A stretch of 64,000 nt of DNA from Seriola aureovittata (GCF_021018895.1 NC_079380.1:2203001-2267000), one strand, 5' to 3'. Positions 1-14,423 are shown, numbered from the stretch's first letter. A program made the numbers and translations. Notes: a model not told the origin generated them from the letters alone.

Positions 1-44
1 AGTCACAGCAGTTCATCCAACAGAATAAAATATGTTGGACTTAC

Positions 45-3000
45 GTGGCTCCTATCTCCCTGAGGGTCAGGAAGGCAGGGGAGAAGTAGTACCTGATGAA
101 TCTGCTTGTATCAAGTTCAATGACGTCTTGAATTTCTGCAGAAAAGAAAAAGAAAAAGAAGAAAAGAGGCGATGACAAAGATGATTATGACCATGATGCT
201 CCACTGTCATATAAGCATTGTAGAGTTCGTAGTCCTGCAACATTCAGCAGCTGTCTTACATCTGCACAGCACTGCTACTGGTTCCCACTGGGCTTCAGTG
301 TTGAGTTTGTGCTGTAGATAAAGATGGCTGAAGCCATGTTTGAACCCTCCTGCAGCAACAGACCCACACTGACTCCACTCTCAACATTAACATTAAAACA
401 TTACAGAAACCATTGATGAACCATCCACTGAGGAGAGGTCAGAGGTCACACATCATGAGAACAGGCTCATCTCTGACAGTGACGACAGCTAGAGATTCGC
501 TGTCCAAGGAAGCCCTACTTGGCTCCACAGCAGTAAACATTACTGTACTACTGACTGACAAAACCATCGACCGCCCATGCTGTGACAGAAATATCTCCAT
601 GCAGGTACATTCCCGTCACAGTTTATGAATATTTATAATCCCCAGAGGATGATTTCTAATGATGACTCTCTGACCTTCGCTTTAACAGATCTGTTCCATG
701 AGAAATGATCTTCAATACTAGTGGCTGGATTTTGATGAAATTTGTCATTAATATTTATTGTCCCTGGAGAATTAATCACGGTGTATTTTGTGAACCTCTG
801 ACCTCATGTGCATCAACACCTACTGAATGAAATATGAACATTTTACACGAGATATCGTTCCTCGTAATCAGTGTGTGAGTTGTCGTCAGCTCTTTTTACT
901 TAAAGGCTAGAGTCACACGTTGTCCAGTCCATGTGAAAACGATACTCACATTGTCCTGTGTAAAGATGCATGTTAAAGTTCAGCCTCAGATAATATAGCT
1001 TTCCAGTGAACAGAGCTAATCAGGTTGTTATCCGAGTATCACAGACTTTAGCAGCCTCAAATGTGAGAGGAAAAAGGTGAAAAATACCTGTTGGACGGTG
1101 TTTCTTGATGTCCAGGATGACTGCTCCACTGCTCAGGTCCCTGATCTTGAAGCGGGAGAAGTTCACGTTGTAGATGTTGTCCTCTGGAGAACACAGGTAC
1201 TCTGCCACACATCCAACCAACAACAGCTGAAAATTCACCTCTTCACAATTGACGTATACTTTATATTGCATTGAATTAAAGAAGCTGCACAGGTGAGATT
1301 ATCTTAGTATCCCATAATTCACAGTAATGATGATCATGTGAATGTGAATGTAAAATGTAAAATGTAAAATGTGAATGTTAATTTGACTGTAACGTGAATG
1401 TTAATGTAAATATAAGGATACTGAGAGAAGAAGAAGAGCAGGCTGAGCACACCCTAACCGTTGTTACCTTGAGTATGGTTAAACACAGAGGAAGAACACC
1501 TGATGTCAGAGATGATTCACCCTGACAGAGAATCCCACAACACAAAAAACCACTAGTTTGATGAGGACAAGTGTCAAGAATGAAACATAGAACACATCAC
1601 AAACACACCACTGAGACGGCTTGACTTTGAAATGAGCTTGTGGACGACATGGCTACAGGATCAGGAGATCTGAGGTCAGTGGAGACTTGTGGCTCAGCCC
1701 TGAATTATGATCAATACAATACAATACCACCAGCACCATTTAAAAAAAACCACCACAGCACACATTAGAATAAATAAAAAAACACGACAAAAACTCTAGT
1801 TGTGAATAAACACTCAGCCAGTGTTTGAAATCAGAGCTAATGAGTAAATGTTCATCATTAGCTGCCACTGAAGGAGTTAACTGGGTGAGGTTACATCAAG
1901 TACACAGGGTTAGTGCAGATTTCAAGACTTTAGCCATGTCTGAAACACATTTCTTACATCTAAGACAGAAACCCTGAAGTTCTTGAACTCATCATGAGCT
2001 GTCACAGACTCTACAACAGTTTTCAACATGCTGGGTTTTTCTCCTGCCATTAATTTGCCCAGGTTGGAAAATACCCCAGATAAGAAGTCAGAACGGTCAT
2101 TTCATTCAAAATAAAAACCTGCGTCGGCCTACAGAGCCACAGCCCTGACCCACAGGAGCTCAGCAGCACAGCTGACACCTGTCCTGATTTCCCCACCCAC
2201 CTCCACACACAAAGACAAGATCTTTAAGCTTTCAGGGAGCAGGAAACACCAGGAGAAAGGTTTGCACTGTCAAATGTAACTGTACCGAAACTCTGTCCTC
2301 ACTTCACTGAGGACGACACAGCCCATATACTCATATGATTTAGACACACCAGGGAGACAGCTCCTGGTCACACCTGAGGCACACCTGAGAGAGAGGCCAG
2401 AGCCTGCTGTATCCACTAACACAAGAGTGACAAGGTCAGAGAGTCCAGTCCAGACGGACTGAGCATGTGAGAAGGAAACAGACTATGATAACAACGAGAG
2501 AGTAAAAAGATGATTCATGTGTTTAACTTGGTAGATATGTTACATATAGGCTACGGTGAGTTCATGTTAGTAGCAACAGGGTCATACATTAGTGTTGTGG
2601 TTTCAAACAGCCAGAGTTTACAATCTATATCTATGAATCTATAATTGTGTTCAGTGAACAGGGAGAGCAGCTCTCCACCGTTTTGGGCTTTGTGTCAGTG
2701 TCCAGACCAAAAGCAGCTAAAGGACTCTGAGACTGAGAGAAACCAGATTCTCTGGTCTGATGAGATCAGGACTGAGCTGTTTCCTCCAGACATGATGCTG
2801 AGAGCTGATCATCCTTCTGGAAGTTTCTCCATCTCCACACAGGAGCTGTGCAGCTCAGAGAGACCATCAGGTTCTTGGTCTCCTCTCTTCTCCCTGATGT
2901 CTCAGTTAGTCCAGGTCCAGCTCTAGAGGAGTCCTGGTGGTTCCAGACTTCTTCATGTCAGAATGATGGAGACCGCTGTTCTTCTCAGGAACCTTCAGTG

Positions 3001-3773
3001 CAGCAGAAATGTTTCTGAGCCTGGACACAGTCCTGTCTCTGAGCTCTGCAGCAGCTCCTTCCTCCTCATGGTTTCTGCTCTGATCTGTTTGTCAGCTGTG
3101 AGGCCTGATATAGACAGGTGTGTGTCTTTTACACATCACGTCCAATCAGCTGAGTTCACCACAGGTGGACTCCAGTCAAGGTGGAGAAACATCTCAGAGA
3201 TGATGCAGAGAAATGGAGGAACCTGAGCTACATTAACAGAGTCACAGTAAAGTGTCTGAATACTTATGTCAATGTGATATTTCAGTTTTTACTTTTTAAT
3301 ACATTTGCAAAAAAAATCTAAAATTCAGTTTTGACTTTGTTATTATTGGGTTTGTGTGTAGATTGACTTTAGCAACAGGCTGCAACATGTGAACGAAGTG
3401 AAGGGTCTGAATACTTCCTGAATGCTCTGTGTAAAAACACTCAGATCCTTATATCTATCTATCTGATGTTTCACATGCTGAGGAACCGGTTGTATAAAGC
3501 TGACTCACCCTTAGTGTAACTGTTCAGCCTTAAGACATGTTGCGGGGTTACTGGTTCACCTGGTGTCCATTCATCCACCACCTCCCCTTCCTCTGCTTCA
3601 CCCAGTGCAGCCCCCCCTGACATAAACCCGTTCCAATCCTCCATGCCTCCATCGACCACCATATCTTCATCCGTCTCCCCTCCCTCCTCCTCCTGCTGCT
3701 CTTCACTTTCCCCATTCTGTATCTGGCACTCCTCCTCGCCATTTCCTGTCGTGGTTTCTTCCTGGCTCTCCAT
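45..3773 (-). CDS. unc119: UNC119-family lipid-binding chaperone, first three coding exons (3' end outside window)
   Basis: Coding exons on the minus strand: 3509-3773, 1088-1201 and 45-135; phases 1, 1 and 2 agree across GT-AG junctions. The start ATG is at 3771-3773. The first ~75 residues are acidic and low-complexity (E/G/Q-rich). The UNC119 beta-sandwich then begins with [34 protein letters not shown] and, in exon 3, [20 protein letters not shown]. These match the family blocks LCSPEENIY, FTRFKIRD and [20 protein letters not shown]. Known family role: a hydrophobic pocket takes the myristoylated N-terminus of G-alpha (transducin), NPHP3 or Src kinases, and ARL2/ARL3 releases the cargo. 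The linker between KKHRPT and RFIRY is shorter than in human UNC119A, so the copy is divergent and I cannot assign it to the A or B paralogue. The remaining exons lie left of base 1; bases 1-44 are intron. Confidence 0.93.
1202..2639. other. unc119 intron 1, part without identified features
   Basis: AT-rich intronic sequence with a short TGTAAAATG-type simple repeat at about 1336-1375. I see no exon, RNA gene or recognisable mobile element here. Confidence 0.5.
2640..3435 (-). mobile_element. Tc1-like transposon remnant, copy A (unc119 intron 1)
   Basis: The right end (about 3240-3433) is a Tc1-type terminal repeat, with blocks such as GTCTGAATACTTCCTGAATG and an internal AATACTTATGTCAATGTGAT. 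The minus strand of 2780-2960 reads as the N-terminal part of a Tc1 transposase gene, broken by stops. The left terminal repeat is not recognisable. The segment 2926-3230 is nearly identical to 54590-54900, so both come from one family. No open transposase frame remains. Confidence 0.75.
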
Positions 3774-5024
3774 CTGGCATCACCAACTCCTGCTTCTATC
3801 AGGCAAATATTCTGATTGAATCAGGCCCAATTTGTTAAAAGTGTCTGTTTGCAAAGTGTGGGACTGCGACTGCAGAGGATATAATCCACAGATCAGCTCT
3901 GACACTGAGGCGGCTGGTGTCTAAACTGATTATGTCAGTCTGGATTTGGCAATCTGAGTCAATCCCTCATTAAACATGGACACAGGCCACGGCAGCAGCC
4001 GATGGCCGAAGAGCCACGAGCACATACGAGACATTTCGTCAATGTGCACTTTTCTACTCCGCTCCATAATAACAATCATTAGACTGTGACGAAAATGAAA
4101 CAATGCACAAACAGTCTGACAAAACACATCTACACAATCATTTTTAAATGTCTTATTTGTACCTTTATTTTGAATAGAGTGGAAACCATTTATACTGATG
4201 ACGTCTGTGCGAGGCCGGGCTGCATCTGCTCAGTTTTCTACATTTACATTGGTCAGCAGATATTTAAGTGAATGTAATTCATCACCACATGAGGGACCTC
4301 TGTGGTCGTCTATGGAATCACAATCAGGTCTTCCTGTCCCTCTGGTTTCCCTGTGAATCTGAACACTCATAATCTAAATCACAGCTCTCACAAACAACTG
4401 GCTTCTCTCCACTGACCTTAAACCACCTTTTTTGCAGCCTCCCACTGTGATCTGGCTTCAATGTTACTGTATAAATGTTTGATGATGTGTAATTTGGACT
4501 TTGGAGCTGATGGTATCTGGACCACCTGTATTTGAATACAGTGATGGATGGATCTCTATATCCTGCCTGATGGACAATGTGAGTTATTTATAATGTCCAG
4601 GGTCTTCTGATTGTATCAAAGACTCAGGGTTTTTTTTTCTTTGTTGGTTCCTGCTTTTTTAATTTCTTTTGTTACAAATTGTGAATGAGGCTGTTGTCAC
4701 TTGACTTATATTTAGTAAACTTATGACTGATGTTGGCAGAGTCTGGTCTTGTCTTGTTCCAGACCATCATGTGTTTGGTAGATGAATAACTCTGACCCAG
4801 TTGGAACAATACTTTGCAGTTCTTTTTGATTTTGTGCATTTGTTTGTTTTTAATGTCTCATATCACTGCAGCACATCTTTTAAAATGGTGTCCTAAGTCA
4901 CCTTCCTGATTTTATGCAATCTTGATATGACTTATTCAAATATTTCTATTTTCATTCAATTTGTTTCTATTGTTTTTAGATGCTATACTAATGTAATCTT
5001 AATGTTCTATTGTTAATGTATTTC

Positions 5025-5100
5025 CGTGGCTCTGTAAAGCTCTTTGAATTGCCTCGTGTCTGAATGGTGCTATAGAAATAAACTCACCGTGCCTCCTGAA
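5025..5100 (+). repeat. LINE/SINE 3' tail, L2-like
   Basis: Contains TGTAAAGCTCTTTGAATTGC followed by a GTGCTATAGAAATAAA block, the arrangement seen at the 3' ends of L2-clade LINEs and SINEs using the same tail in fish. The two tails in prrg2 intron 3 are relatives. Confidence 0.55.
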
Positions 5101-5168
5101 TGTGAGAGTTTATGAAATGTGAACAGGATTTGAGAGGCTGCGATGCTGCATTTGAGAAAGTTTTCATT

Positions 5169-5174
5169 TTTATT
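5169..5174 (-). terminator. Candidate ric8 polyadenylation signal
   Basis: TTTATT on the plus strand, which is AATAAA on the minus strand, about 445 bases after the ric8 stop codon. Chosen by motif and position only; transcript ends were not available. Confidence 0.4.
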
Positions 5175-5618
5175 TGTCTTTGCATGAGAAAAAAAAATCT
5201 ACAAGCTCACAACTCTTTACACAGTTCTCCCTGAAAAAACTTCTATAAAGACAAACTCCTTTGAAGAGGCGCTCAGGTGTTTTGCTACGAAAATATCATT
5301 AACAACATAAATGCTGCTCACTGACAAAATGTCGTTCACATTTATCGTCTTCACTTTTCCACTCGCCTTCCCTCACACACTGAATACATCATGGAATCAA
5401 GTGTTTCTTCTACACTAGGTTGATCTCAGGTCAGTACATGACAGCTCACACAGTCTAGGCTGGCCATCCTTACTGTTGTAACATGTCCATTGAAAACAAT
5501 GTGAATGTGAATTATGCATGCAGTCATATGATGCAGCGTCCGCTCTAACAGTATCTCTCTGTTGCTTTATAGAATGTAGAAGGAAAAAAATCAGTGCACT
5601 ACAAGCAACTGGTGGTTT

Positions 5619-8600
5619 CTATTCCATCTGTCTGTCCTTCCTCCACTCTGGCATCAACTCCACGTCCTCCTCTTCATCTTCTTCTTCTTCCAGTGTGGAG
5701 CCCCTCATCTGGCCCCAGAGTGGAGCCAGCCTCCCCTCTACTGTCACACCCACCGGCTGGATGATCTGGTCTCTGGACGGGCGGCAGGGAGACACAGTGG
5801 CGATTAGTTTCTCTCTCAGCCTCCAAACACCATTCATCCCACATTGTAAACACCATAATTCCACACTCACTGTGACAGTCTGTTGATCATGCTGATGAGG
5901 CGCAAAGCCTCCTCCTCCTTCTCCTCCTCTGTCATGCCCTCCATTGGATCCGGCTGCTCCGCCTCCACCCGTCCAGTCACCAGGTTAATCCTGGCTCTGG
6001 CCTCCCGGTACTCCTCTGTGTCCGAGTCCGAGTCGCTGGAGTACTGGGCGGCGTACAAGCTGGCGCCCGAGTTCCTTCTGCCGTTCAGCAGCCCCCGAGC
6101 TGCCAGCAGCCCCGCAGCGTTGCCGTAACCCGTGTATTTGACAAAGCGGCTGACTGTGAGGGGACACAACATGCAGACTTCACTGCTGGGTTCTCTTTAC
6201 GTGTGAAGTCGTTCACTTAACTTTTCCTTAAAGCTGTTTTACAGGGATTCAGTACGGTGGCCCTGAGAGCTCAACATGCCGCAACTTAACAAAACACATG
6301 CAAATAAACAAAACACCAGAAAACATCTTCATCAGTTTGACATGTGCTGCAAACATTCCATACATCCCTCTGCACTTGTTGTTCAATGCTTGTAACTTCA
6401 AAAGTTACAAAGCGCATGTGTTGTCAAATTGATGGAGATGTTTTTTCTGTGTTTTGTCTGTATGCGTGTGTTTTGTTAAGTTGCAGTGTGTTGAGCTCTC
6501 TGGGCCACCATATTCCATCGTGTTGAACTGACTTCACTGAACAGACCATAAGAGCTTCCATCAGAGCGGCTTTAACCACAGTCTGACCCGTCACTGCCAA
6601 TAGGCCAAGATAAGACTATGACTGAGTCCAGTTAGTATAGATCTGCATTGTAGATAGTATTTTATTCGGTTTAATTAAAACAACCTCTGGAATCAGATCA
6701 GCAGTCTGTGAGACACATATCTGAAAACCGTACAGTCGTAGTTGTCACAGTCTATATGCATTTCTTTGTTAATTCTTGTGTCTCTATAATTTTTCCTCAG
6801 TATCTGTCGAACACAGGGTTTCTGTCGTGAACAGTGAGCGTACCGTCCTCCTTGCAGAGCACAAACAGCAGCTCAGCAGCGCAGTCCTTCAGGTCCGTGT
6901 CGACGTGGGTCATGAGGCGGACCAGCTGGCCTCTCAGTGTGGTGTCCTGCTCAGGTCGGATGGCTACGTCCCTCAGCGGAGGTAAGATCTGAGGTCGAAG
7001 ATAAAGAGTCACTCTGATGTTAAGGTTTTCAGCTTTCTTGCACCACAAGGCCACAAACATGATGACATCCAGGAACGAGTATGACAGCACAGATCGGACC
7101 GGAACTGAGCTCGGACTCAAATCCAGTTTCCTTTACCAGTAATCATGTAATCATCTCAAAATATAAATAAATAAATAATGCTCAACATATTTGATGGAAG
7201 TTTACATGACGACATTTGAAAAGAACAAGTGACCTTCTGTCGTAAGTAGTGACGCGTCTCTCTGTGAACCCGTGAGCTCTCGGTCAGCAGGTTCAGAACA
7301 GGGGTCAGTTTCTCCTTCAGCTTCTGACTCTGTGGAGGAGCACATTAACATACATGACTGTTTTCTCCGGTTTGACTTCAGGAGGATTTGATTTTTTCAT
7401 AACCATAGAAAAGGTGATGGGAGTTCATGTGTTGTCAGACTGATGAAGGTGTTTTTCTGAATGACTTTGTGTTGTGCCTGTTTGCATGTGTTATCTCAGT
7501 GTGTTGAGCTCTCAGGGCCACCATAAGTAAGACTGTTTAAACAGAATCTACAAGACGACACCTTCAGTGTGTAACCAGCTGATGAATGACTGATAATAAA
7601 ATACGCAATGACTAAAACTAGTGAACAGAGTGAGATATTTCCCTGTGGCTTTAAAAGTAATAAATCACTGAGGATACATCTCTCTCTTTCTTTAGACCTG
7701 CCGCTGTTTTTAATAACATGATGAAGATGTGAATAAAAGCTACAGCAGCTGCAGTAACAGTCCGGTGTAAATGACAGAATAGAGAATACAGAACTGCTGT
7801 GTGCAGATGCATGATGGGACTTTTACTGACTGACTTTGTGTGAGAGCTCTGTTCTTCTCCTGCCTCTACACCCTGATCTCTCTGATGTCAGGGGCTCATC
7901 TGATGAAGTCAGGACGTGAATCGAATCGAATTATCATTATACTTATTCATATGACAACTGACTGACTTACTACTTCAGTATGTGGCTATAGCAGCTGTGA
8001 TAAAGTAAGTAAGTCCAGTTTCTGTCCATATGGTCGTCACAGACAAATGAGCGTGGACACACTGAGGGAGCCCAGATTCTCCAGGAGGAGAGAGTCACAG
8101 ATAAATTCAGATCTTAATTCACAGGCTTCAATAAAATAGTAGTTGCCTGTTTATTAGTGAGAATTTTATTATGTGTTCTAATGAAGTAATGTCATTTAAT
8201 TATTTTGGTATCAAACAAAGGAAGCTGCTGTAGTTTTTACATCTTATTCTGTGAAAAGCCTATTTATTCACAATGTCACTGCATATTTGTATTTATGTCT
8301 AATTAGTCTAATTCGATTTTTAAAATGCTGTAACGGTGTAACTATTTTAGTTAATAGATATTTTGGTGAAGGTGTTGAGTATAAATCCTTCAGGTGATGA
8401 CACCAGGTATCACAACACACACACGTGTGTTTACTTCAACACTTGCCCTGTTCAGGCGTCTGTCCATGAACAGCAGCAGGGTGTGGACACAGTCCATGTT
8501 GACCCCCTCACACCTGTGGGACGCCTGGTCCACACGCACAGATATCAGGACGTCCAGACAGGTGAGCGGCAGAGCTGACAGGATGTTTACTGTGTGTCTG

Positions 8601-11600
8601 TGGAGAGAAACACATCATCTGTACTGTCAGGCTGAATACTCATCTACTCTATGGGCTGGTCTGGGAACAGTTACACTCTGAAATCAGGTGGACACAGCAC
8701 TGTGCAGCAGTTTTAGGCTCTAAAAATAAAAAATAAAGCCATGAAGAATTTTTTTTTTTCTCAATGAACTTCGTCCAAAGTTCAATAGAGAGGAACAAAC
8801 ATGAATCAGATCAGTATTTGCTTCAAACCAGCTCCAGTTCTCCTTGGTACACCTGCTCAGTTCTACAGGTTCTTGTCAGGTAGGTTGTTCCGGCATCGTG
8901 GAGAACCTGCCTCAGTTCTTCTGTCTCAGTGTCTCTGTCTTTTCATGTGATCCAGACTGACTCCTGGGACCAGGTCTCTGTGGGGACTGCAGGACTCCCT
9001 GTTCCTTATGACTCTGGCTATGTGTTTGGACTCATTGTCCTGCTGCAGGATTAACCTGGACCAATCAGACGCCTCCTGATGGTGATGATGATGATGAAGA
9101 AGAGTCTAAACATCTAAAGAGCCTAAACCAGTTGCACAGTGCTGCAGACGACATGGTCAGTTTAAGAGGAGTCATGTTTAAAGCAGCGATCTGACCCTTG
9201 AAGCTCCTCCAGTGTGTCCTCTCCATCACATGACAGCAGCAGGCAGTGGCGCAGCACGGCTGCTAGGTGGCGATACAGAGCAGCATCCTCCTGTAGACAA
9301 CACAGCCCGCCACTGTTAACGGAGCATTTCACTCACAAAGGTCAGTTTAGTTGTCATGGTAACATGGATGTTGTAGTGATGTCATCAGGCCGTCAGTGTG
9401 GAACAACAGGTTGAACAACAGAGGCTGTTAAACCAGGGCTGTGAGCATGTAGCAGACACAGAGGGTCTAATGACAGACTGTTGCATTATGGGAAGTGTAC
9501 ACTGTGAAACTTAGGAGGTTAGTGGAACCAACTACGCTTAGAACTTTAAATATGAGCTGATCTGAGTTCAGTTTTTCTGAGGTGAATGAATCAACTGCTG
9601 AAATTCACTCAACTCGTCAAATCGAGTTTAAAGAAACAAATCAACAGACTGACAGATTTCCCATCATGCTCTGTTTGAGAGTTAAACTCTCAGACGTGGT
9701 GATATCCTGCTGTGTCTTTAACACATGTGAAGGTAAATCACAGTTGTGTCTTTTCAACAAACAACGTGAACCATGATGAAGGTGAGTACTGTCCAGTCCT
9801 GACCCCCTGAATGCAGCGCTGTCTGTGGTCTCTGTACTGACTCTGGTTCTAAGACGCTTTAACAGCTGCAGCTGTAAGTTCCTCAAGTCAAATGAAGAAC
9901 GAACTCTTTAGATTGAGACATGCACAAGAAGGGAGAATCTGTCTGTTACTAAAACTCTCCAACCTCAGTTCAGTTAACTCACAGTTTTAAGGCAGCAGGT
10001 GAATTTAGGTTGAACAAACTCAAAAGTGTTTGACTGTTTTTGCAGCTAGTTACCTCAGTAATCTCAAATCCTGCTTCAAAGTACAGGAGTCTGGTCTCAT
10101 CCCTTCGAAAACACTTTTTATGTTTCTTTTAGAATAAGAAACATCAGACAAGTTTCTACTAATAATGTAAAAAAGACACTTTATTCTAATGAATACCTAA
10201 TTTACTCTCAGCGCTACAGACTGAAACTTTACTCGAACACTCAAACTTGGCTTTATACACCTTATTATTATCTCCGGATAAATCATCTGAGTCTTCAGAA
10301 TACAACTGGATGTGATTGGTTGATATGAAACATGGCTTAAACCAAACGTTTGTTACTGTTAAATGAATCTTAAGTTTACCGCTGTCCGTGTTACCTGGCT
10401 GAATAATTAAGATGGGGGCGTGGTCTACTTTCAATTTAACCTCCTAAACTTTATATTAGCTTTAACACTTTTAAGGCTGTTGTGTTAAAACCTTCTCCAT
10501 CAGCTGTAATTGACTTTGCCTAGGTCAACAGACCATTCTCTATAGACCACCTGACCTGTACTCACAGTTTCTAGAAGAACACAGAGACTCTATCTCAGAC
10601 CCTGTTCCTCATTCTGTTGAGATTCTAATTCAATATTCAGCTGAATGAGGCCTGTGATCCTTTCTGGCTCTTATTGATGCTTTTGGTTTCTATCTCCAGC
10701 TACAGAATCAGTAGTGCAGTATGTTCTGTCTGTGTTGAATCGACTCAAGAGACTAAATCTCTTGAATCATTGTCTAAGCTGTTGTCAGTTTATAAACCAA
10801 ACACCTTCCTCCTCAGCTTTTGTCCACCTCCCATAATTAATATTGTTAATTCATCACTTGCAGCTTTTCCAACCTGATTTGACACCTGCTGTGGTTAAAC
10901 TCATCCAGGGGCCAATTATCAACCAGTCTCTAAACTGACGAGTTTTCCTCGCTCATGTAATGACTTTACAGAACAAAAGGTGAATGAGCAGCAGACCACT
11001 AATGAATGAATCAGCTGATCAGTCCAGCTGGGGTAGTGTGGTGGATCTGTGAGTTCTCACCTCATCTGGCTCCTGCCTGTAGTATGTGTGAGCGATGTTG
11101 AAGAGGGTCTTGAGGATCTCAATGACCTCTTGGGACGTCTCCTTGGAGATGGGCGGAGATGTGCGGTCACTGAGCACCTCGTACCCCTCGCCCCACCTCA
11201 CAGCCAGGCACTGCTCCAGGGCGCTGGTGAGCACTGACACTCCACGCTCCTGAGGAGACAAACATCATCACAGAGTATATCACAGGCAGAGCACGGATCA
11301 TCAGCACATCAGAACCATGTTCTATCCATTCATCATCAGAGAATCAGAGGTAATGATGAGGATGACAGAACTATGATTCTGTTATCAGAAGAAAACAACC
11401 TCTATGTGCGGCGTCCACAGGTGTGAAAGCTCTCACCTGCTGCAGCTGCAGCCGGAGCTCCGGCCTCAGAGCCGTCAGCAGGAAGAGCAGCCTCAGCTTG
11501 TAGAACTGACCCCCGGAGGACGGCCCGCTCCACACACCCCGCTTCACACTCTGCCACAGGCCCTGCAGAAGCCTTCAGAGGAGGAGGAGAGGCAGCTGGT

Positions 11601-13377
11601 GAGCATGTTCTGAAACACTGTTTTGGTATAAAGAATGCGGAAATAATTGAAATGTAACTGAATAATTAAAATAATACTCTAATACTAAAATAATACTATA
11701 ATTCTAGTTCTGCCTCCACTGGTGACAGTCAGAGCTGGAGGCATATTGTTTTCAGGTTGTCCGTCTAAGGTGCCATTCTCATGTACATGATATCCCAGTA
11801 ACGCCTTGACGGAACATTCACTTGGACTCAATGACGAACTGATGAACCTGAGGTCAAAGGTGAAGGTCACAGTGACCTCACAAAATGGTTTTGGCCTTGT
11901 GAACGCGATATCTCAGGAACACAAAAAGGTTTCTTCTATGTTATTACATGATAGAATATGATGAGAATATGAGTGTCACCTGAGTGTGCTGGCCCTCTCC
12001 TGAGCCCTGGGGCTGTTGTAGACGACATTACACAAGACTTTCATGGCCTCCTTCCTGCAGACCTCTCCATCTTCCTCCTTCTCCTCCTCCTCACTGTTCT
12101 CCTCCCAGGTGTCTTTCTTCCCTCGGGGGAGCACCACAGGAACACCATCTTCTCTCCACTTGTAACACTGATGGACTGAGCCGTTTGTGGAGGCAGCCTC
12201 AGCTGCAGGGGCAGGAGGTGTTAGCACAGAGCTAACAGCTGAAGGTGTAGCATCCTCTTCCTCAGCCTCCTCACAGCTACATGCTGCTCCTCTCTTCATC
12301 TGACTGTGTGTTCTGGCTAACTGATCCTCAGCCTGTTCCTCCTCTTCCTCCTCCTCCTCCTGCTGCTGTAAGCTGATGCCTCCCAGGTGAGCCAAGGTGA
12401 GGAGAGCGCTATCAGTGACCATGGGCCCCAGGGCCCGCCGGTCACGGGACAAGATACGCAGGGTATGAAGGCAAACCCGTAACACTGCAGGCTGGAGTTG
12501 AGAGCTGATGAAGCTCAGCAGGGCCGTGGCCAGACGCTGGAGGGACAACAGTTATAGGTTCATGACGTTGGAGAGGAGAAGAAAACAAAGAGGGATATAA
12601 AGTACACACGTTCACAACAGGAACACATGCAACACTATAAAACCTTTTATAGTACACACACACTTGGACACACAAATCATGGTCCTACCTGCCGCAGGAG
12701 AAGATCAGGTTCCTCATCATCTTCTGAGTCCGTTTCAGAGTCAGAGTCAGGAGGGTGGTCCCTCACTTTGTTCTTCCTGAACTGAGACAGAAAGACAGAT
12801 GTTACTCAGATGTTCCTCAGTCCTGAACCAAAGTACTGATCTGCTCATTTTGACCAACCTTTCACAGAGGGTTTATTATGGGATGGCATGATCACAGTAA
12901 CATGGAATCACTTCCTGTATCTTGGTGTTCAAATATCACCTTTCTGAAAATCACTGCATCATTCTGTTTGTTTTCTCCCTCAAGCACATGAGGCTCAGGC
13001 TGTGTGCTCAGGCTCTCTCTCTCCCTTCTCTCTCTCTCTCTCCTTCCTGCCCCCCTCCTCTCTTTCTTTCTCTCCTCCTGTTCCTCTCTGCAGGTCCTCC
13101 CACCTCCAGAGCTGTAGAGTCTGGATCTACTGCCCCATGATCCTGTTCAACAGCTGCTGCTGGATTTACTCTAATTAATAATAATCATCACTGTTATTAG
13201 CTCTCATTATTACTCATATAGTAACACTAAAGTTAGCATTAACATTATTATTGTTACTGTTACTGTCACTGCTATCACTATTATTAATAATACATGGTGG
13301 TCTTTTCCTCTACCCTCTCTCTCTCTCTCTCTCTGTCTGTCTCTCCCTCTCTCTCCCTCTCTCTATCGCTCTCTATC

Positions 13378-13439
<62 letters not shown>

Positions 13440-14423
13440 ACCCTGGGTCTGGGTCTCTTCCAGGTCTCTTCCTCTAAAGGAAGTCTTTTCTCACCACTGT
13501 CACCAGCTGCTGCTCTTGGAGCAGCAGGACCCTGACACTAACAGAACCGACTCTTTAAATTCACCCACAGTAACTGAATAAGACAAACACACAAATAATA
13601 ATCACAGTAATTATTCTTCTTTGAACTCCTTAAACTCAGTACAAACACCTAATGTCTCTGTGACTGTCTCTTTAAGTCGTAACGATGACAGACCAGCTCT
13701 TTCCTCTGTAACATATTGACCAACCAACATAAACCAATTAATAGAAATGACATTAATGATATTAATGACATTCAGAGGTAGAAATAAAGTCTTTACAGCA
13801 GCTCTCTTCTTGTTAACGTTGGATCTCATTCTGTCAAACAGTGTCCACTTTAAATAGATCAAAGAAGAGACTGATGGGAGGGGCCACTGCCCTCTGATGT
13901 CATGTGGTTATAGAAAGAAGTGCCTGCTGCAAACGTTGCTATGCAAAAGGTAAAAACTACACTGTTGAATTATCAATGATCATAAATCAATGATCATAAT
14001 CTGTCCTGTGCAGAAAGCAACTGTTCATAAAATGTGTGGCAACAATGTAAGTTGATACAGGCCAATAATTGTGTTGCATTGTGCACTGAGCATTGTGTGT
14101 AATCAACAGAAAAAAGTGTAATTAATAATTGTATTGTCATGATTAACAATTCATTTCTCAAAAGTCATTCCGGTGTGATAATTTCACAACACACCTGTGT
14201 CACTTATTATCTACTCATTTATAAACCTGTCACTTCACAGATGACTGAAGCTCCTGACTGTCTCAGGTTCTCTGCTCAGGGTTAGCTAGCTAGCGTAGCG
14301 TAGCTTTAGGATCTCTACAGGGTCAAGGTCAATGGGCTGCTGAGTCATGAAGAGTCCGAGGAGCTTTGGACATACAGATGGACACTGTTACACAATCAGT
14401 GTGGAAACACACACACACACACA

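Larger units (their letters stand above)
3774..5618. other. Intergenic region: unc119 5' side and ric8 3' side
   Basis: About 1.8 kb separates the unc119 start codon from the ric8 stop codon. It should hold the unc119 promoter and 5' UTR and the ric8 3' UTR. No coding exon is visible. A plus-strand L2-type retroelement tail lies near 5025-5100. Confidence 0.6.

Noticed and set aside
2963..3226. 87-codon plus-strand frame repeated almost exactly at 54636-54899 as a duplicated gene
   Set aside because: It is the antisense of the 5' part of a Tc1 element present in both places.
13251..13581. Plus-strand Ser/Leu-rich frames
   Set aside because: Translations of the (CT)n microsatellite.
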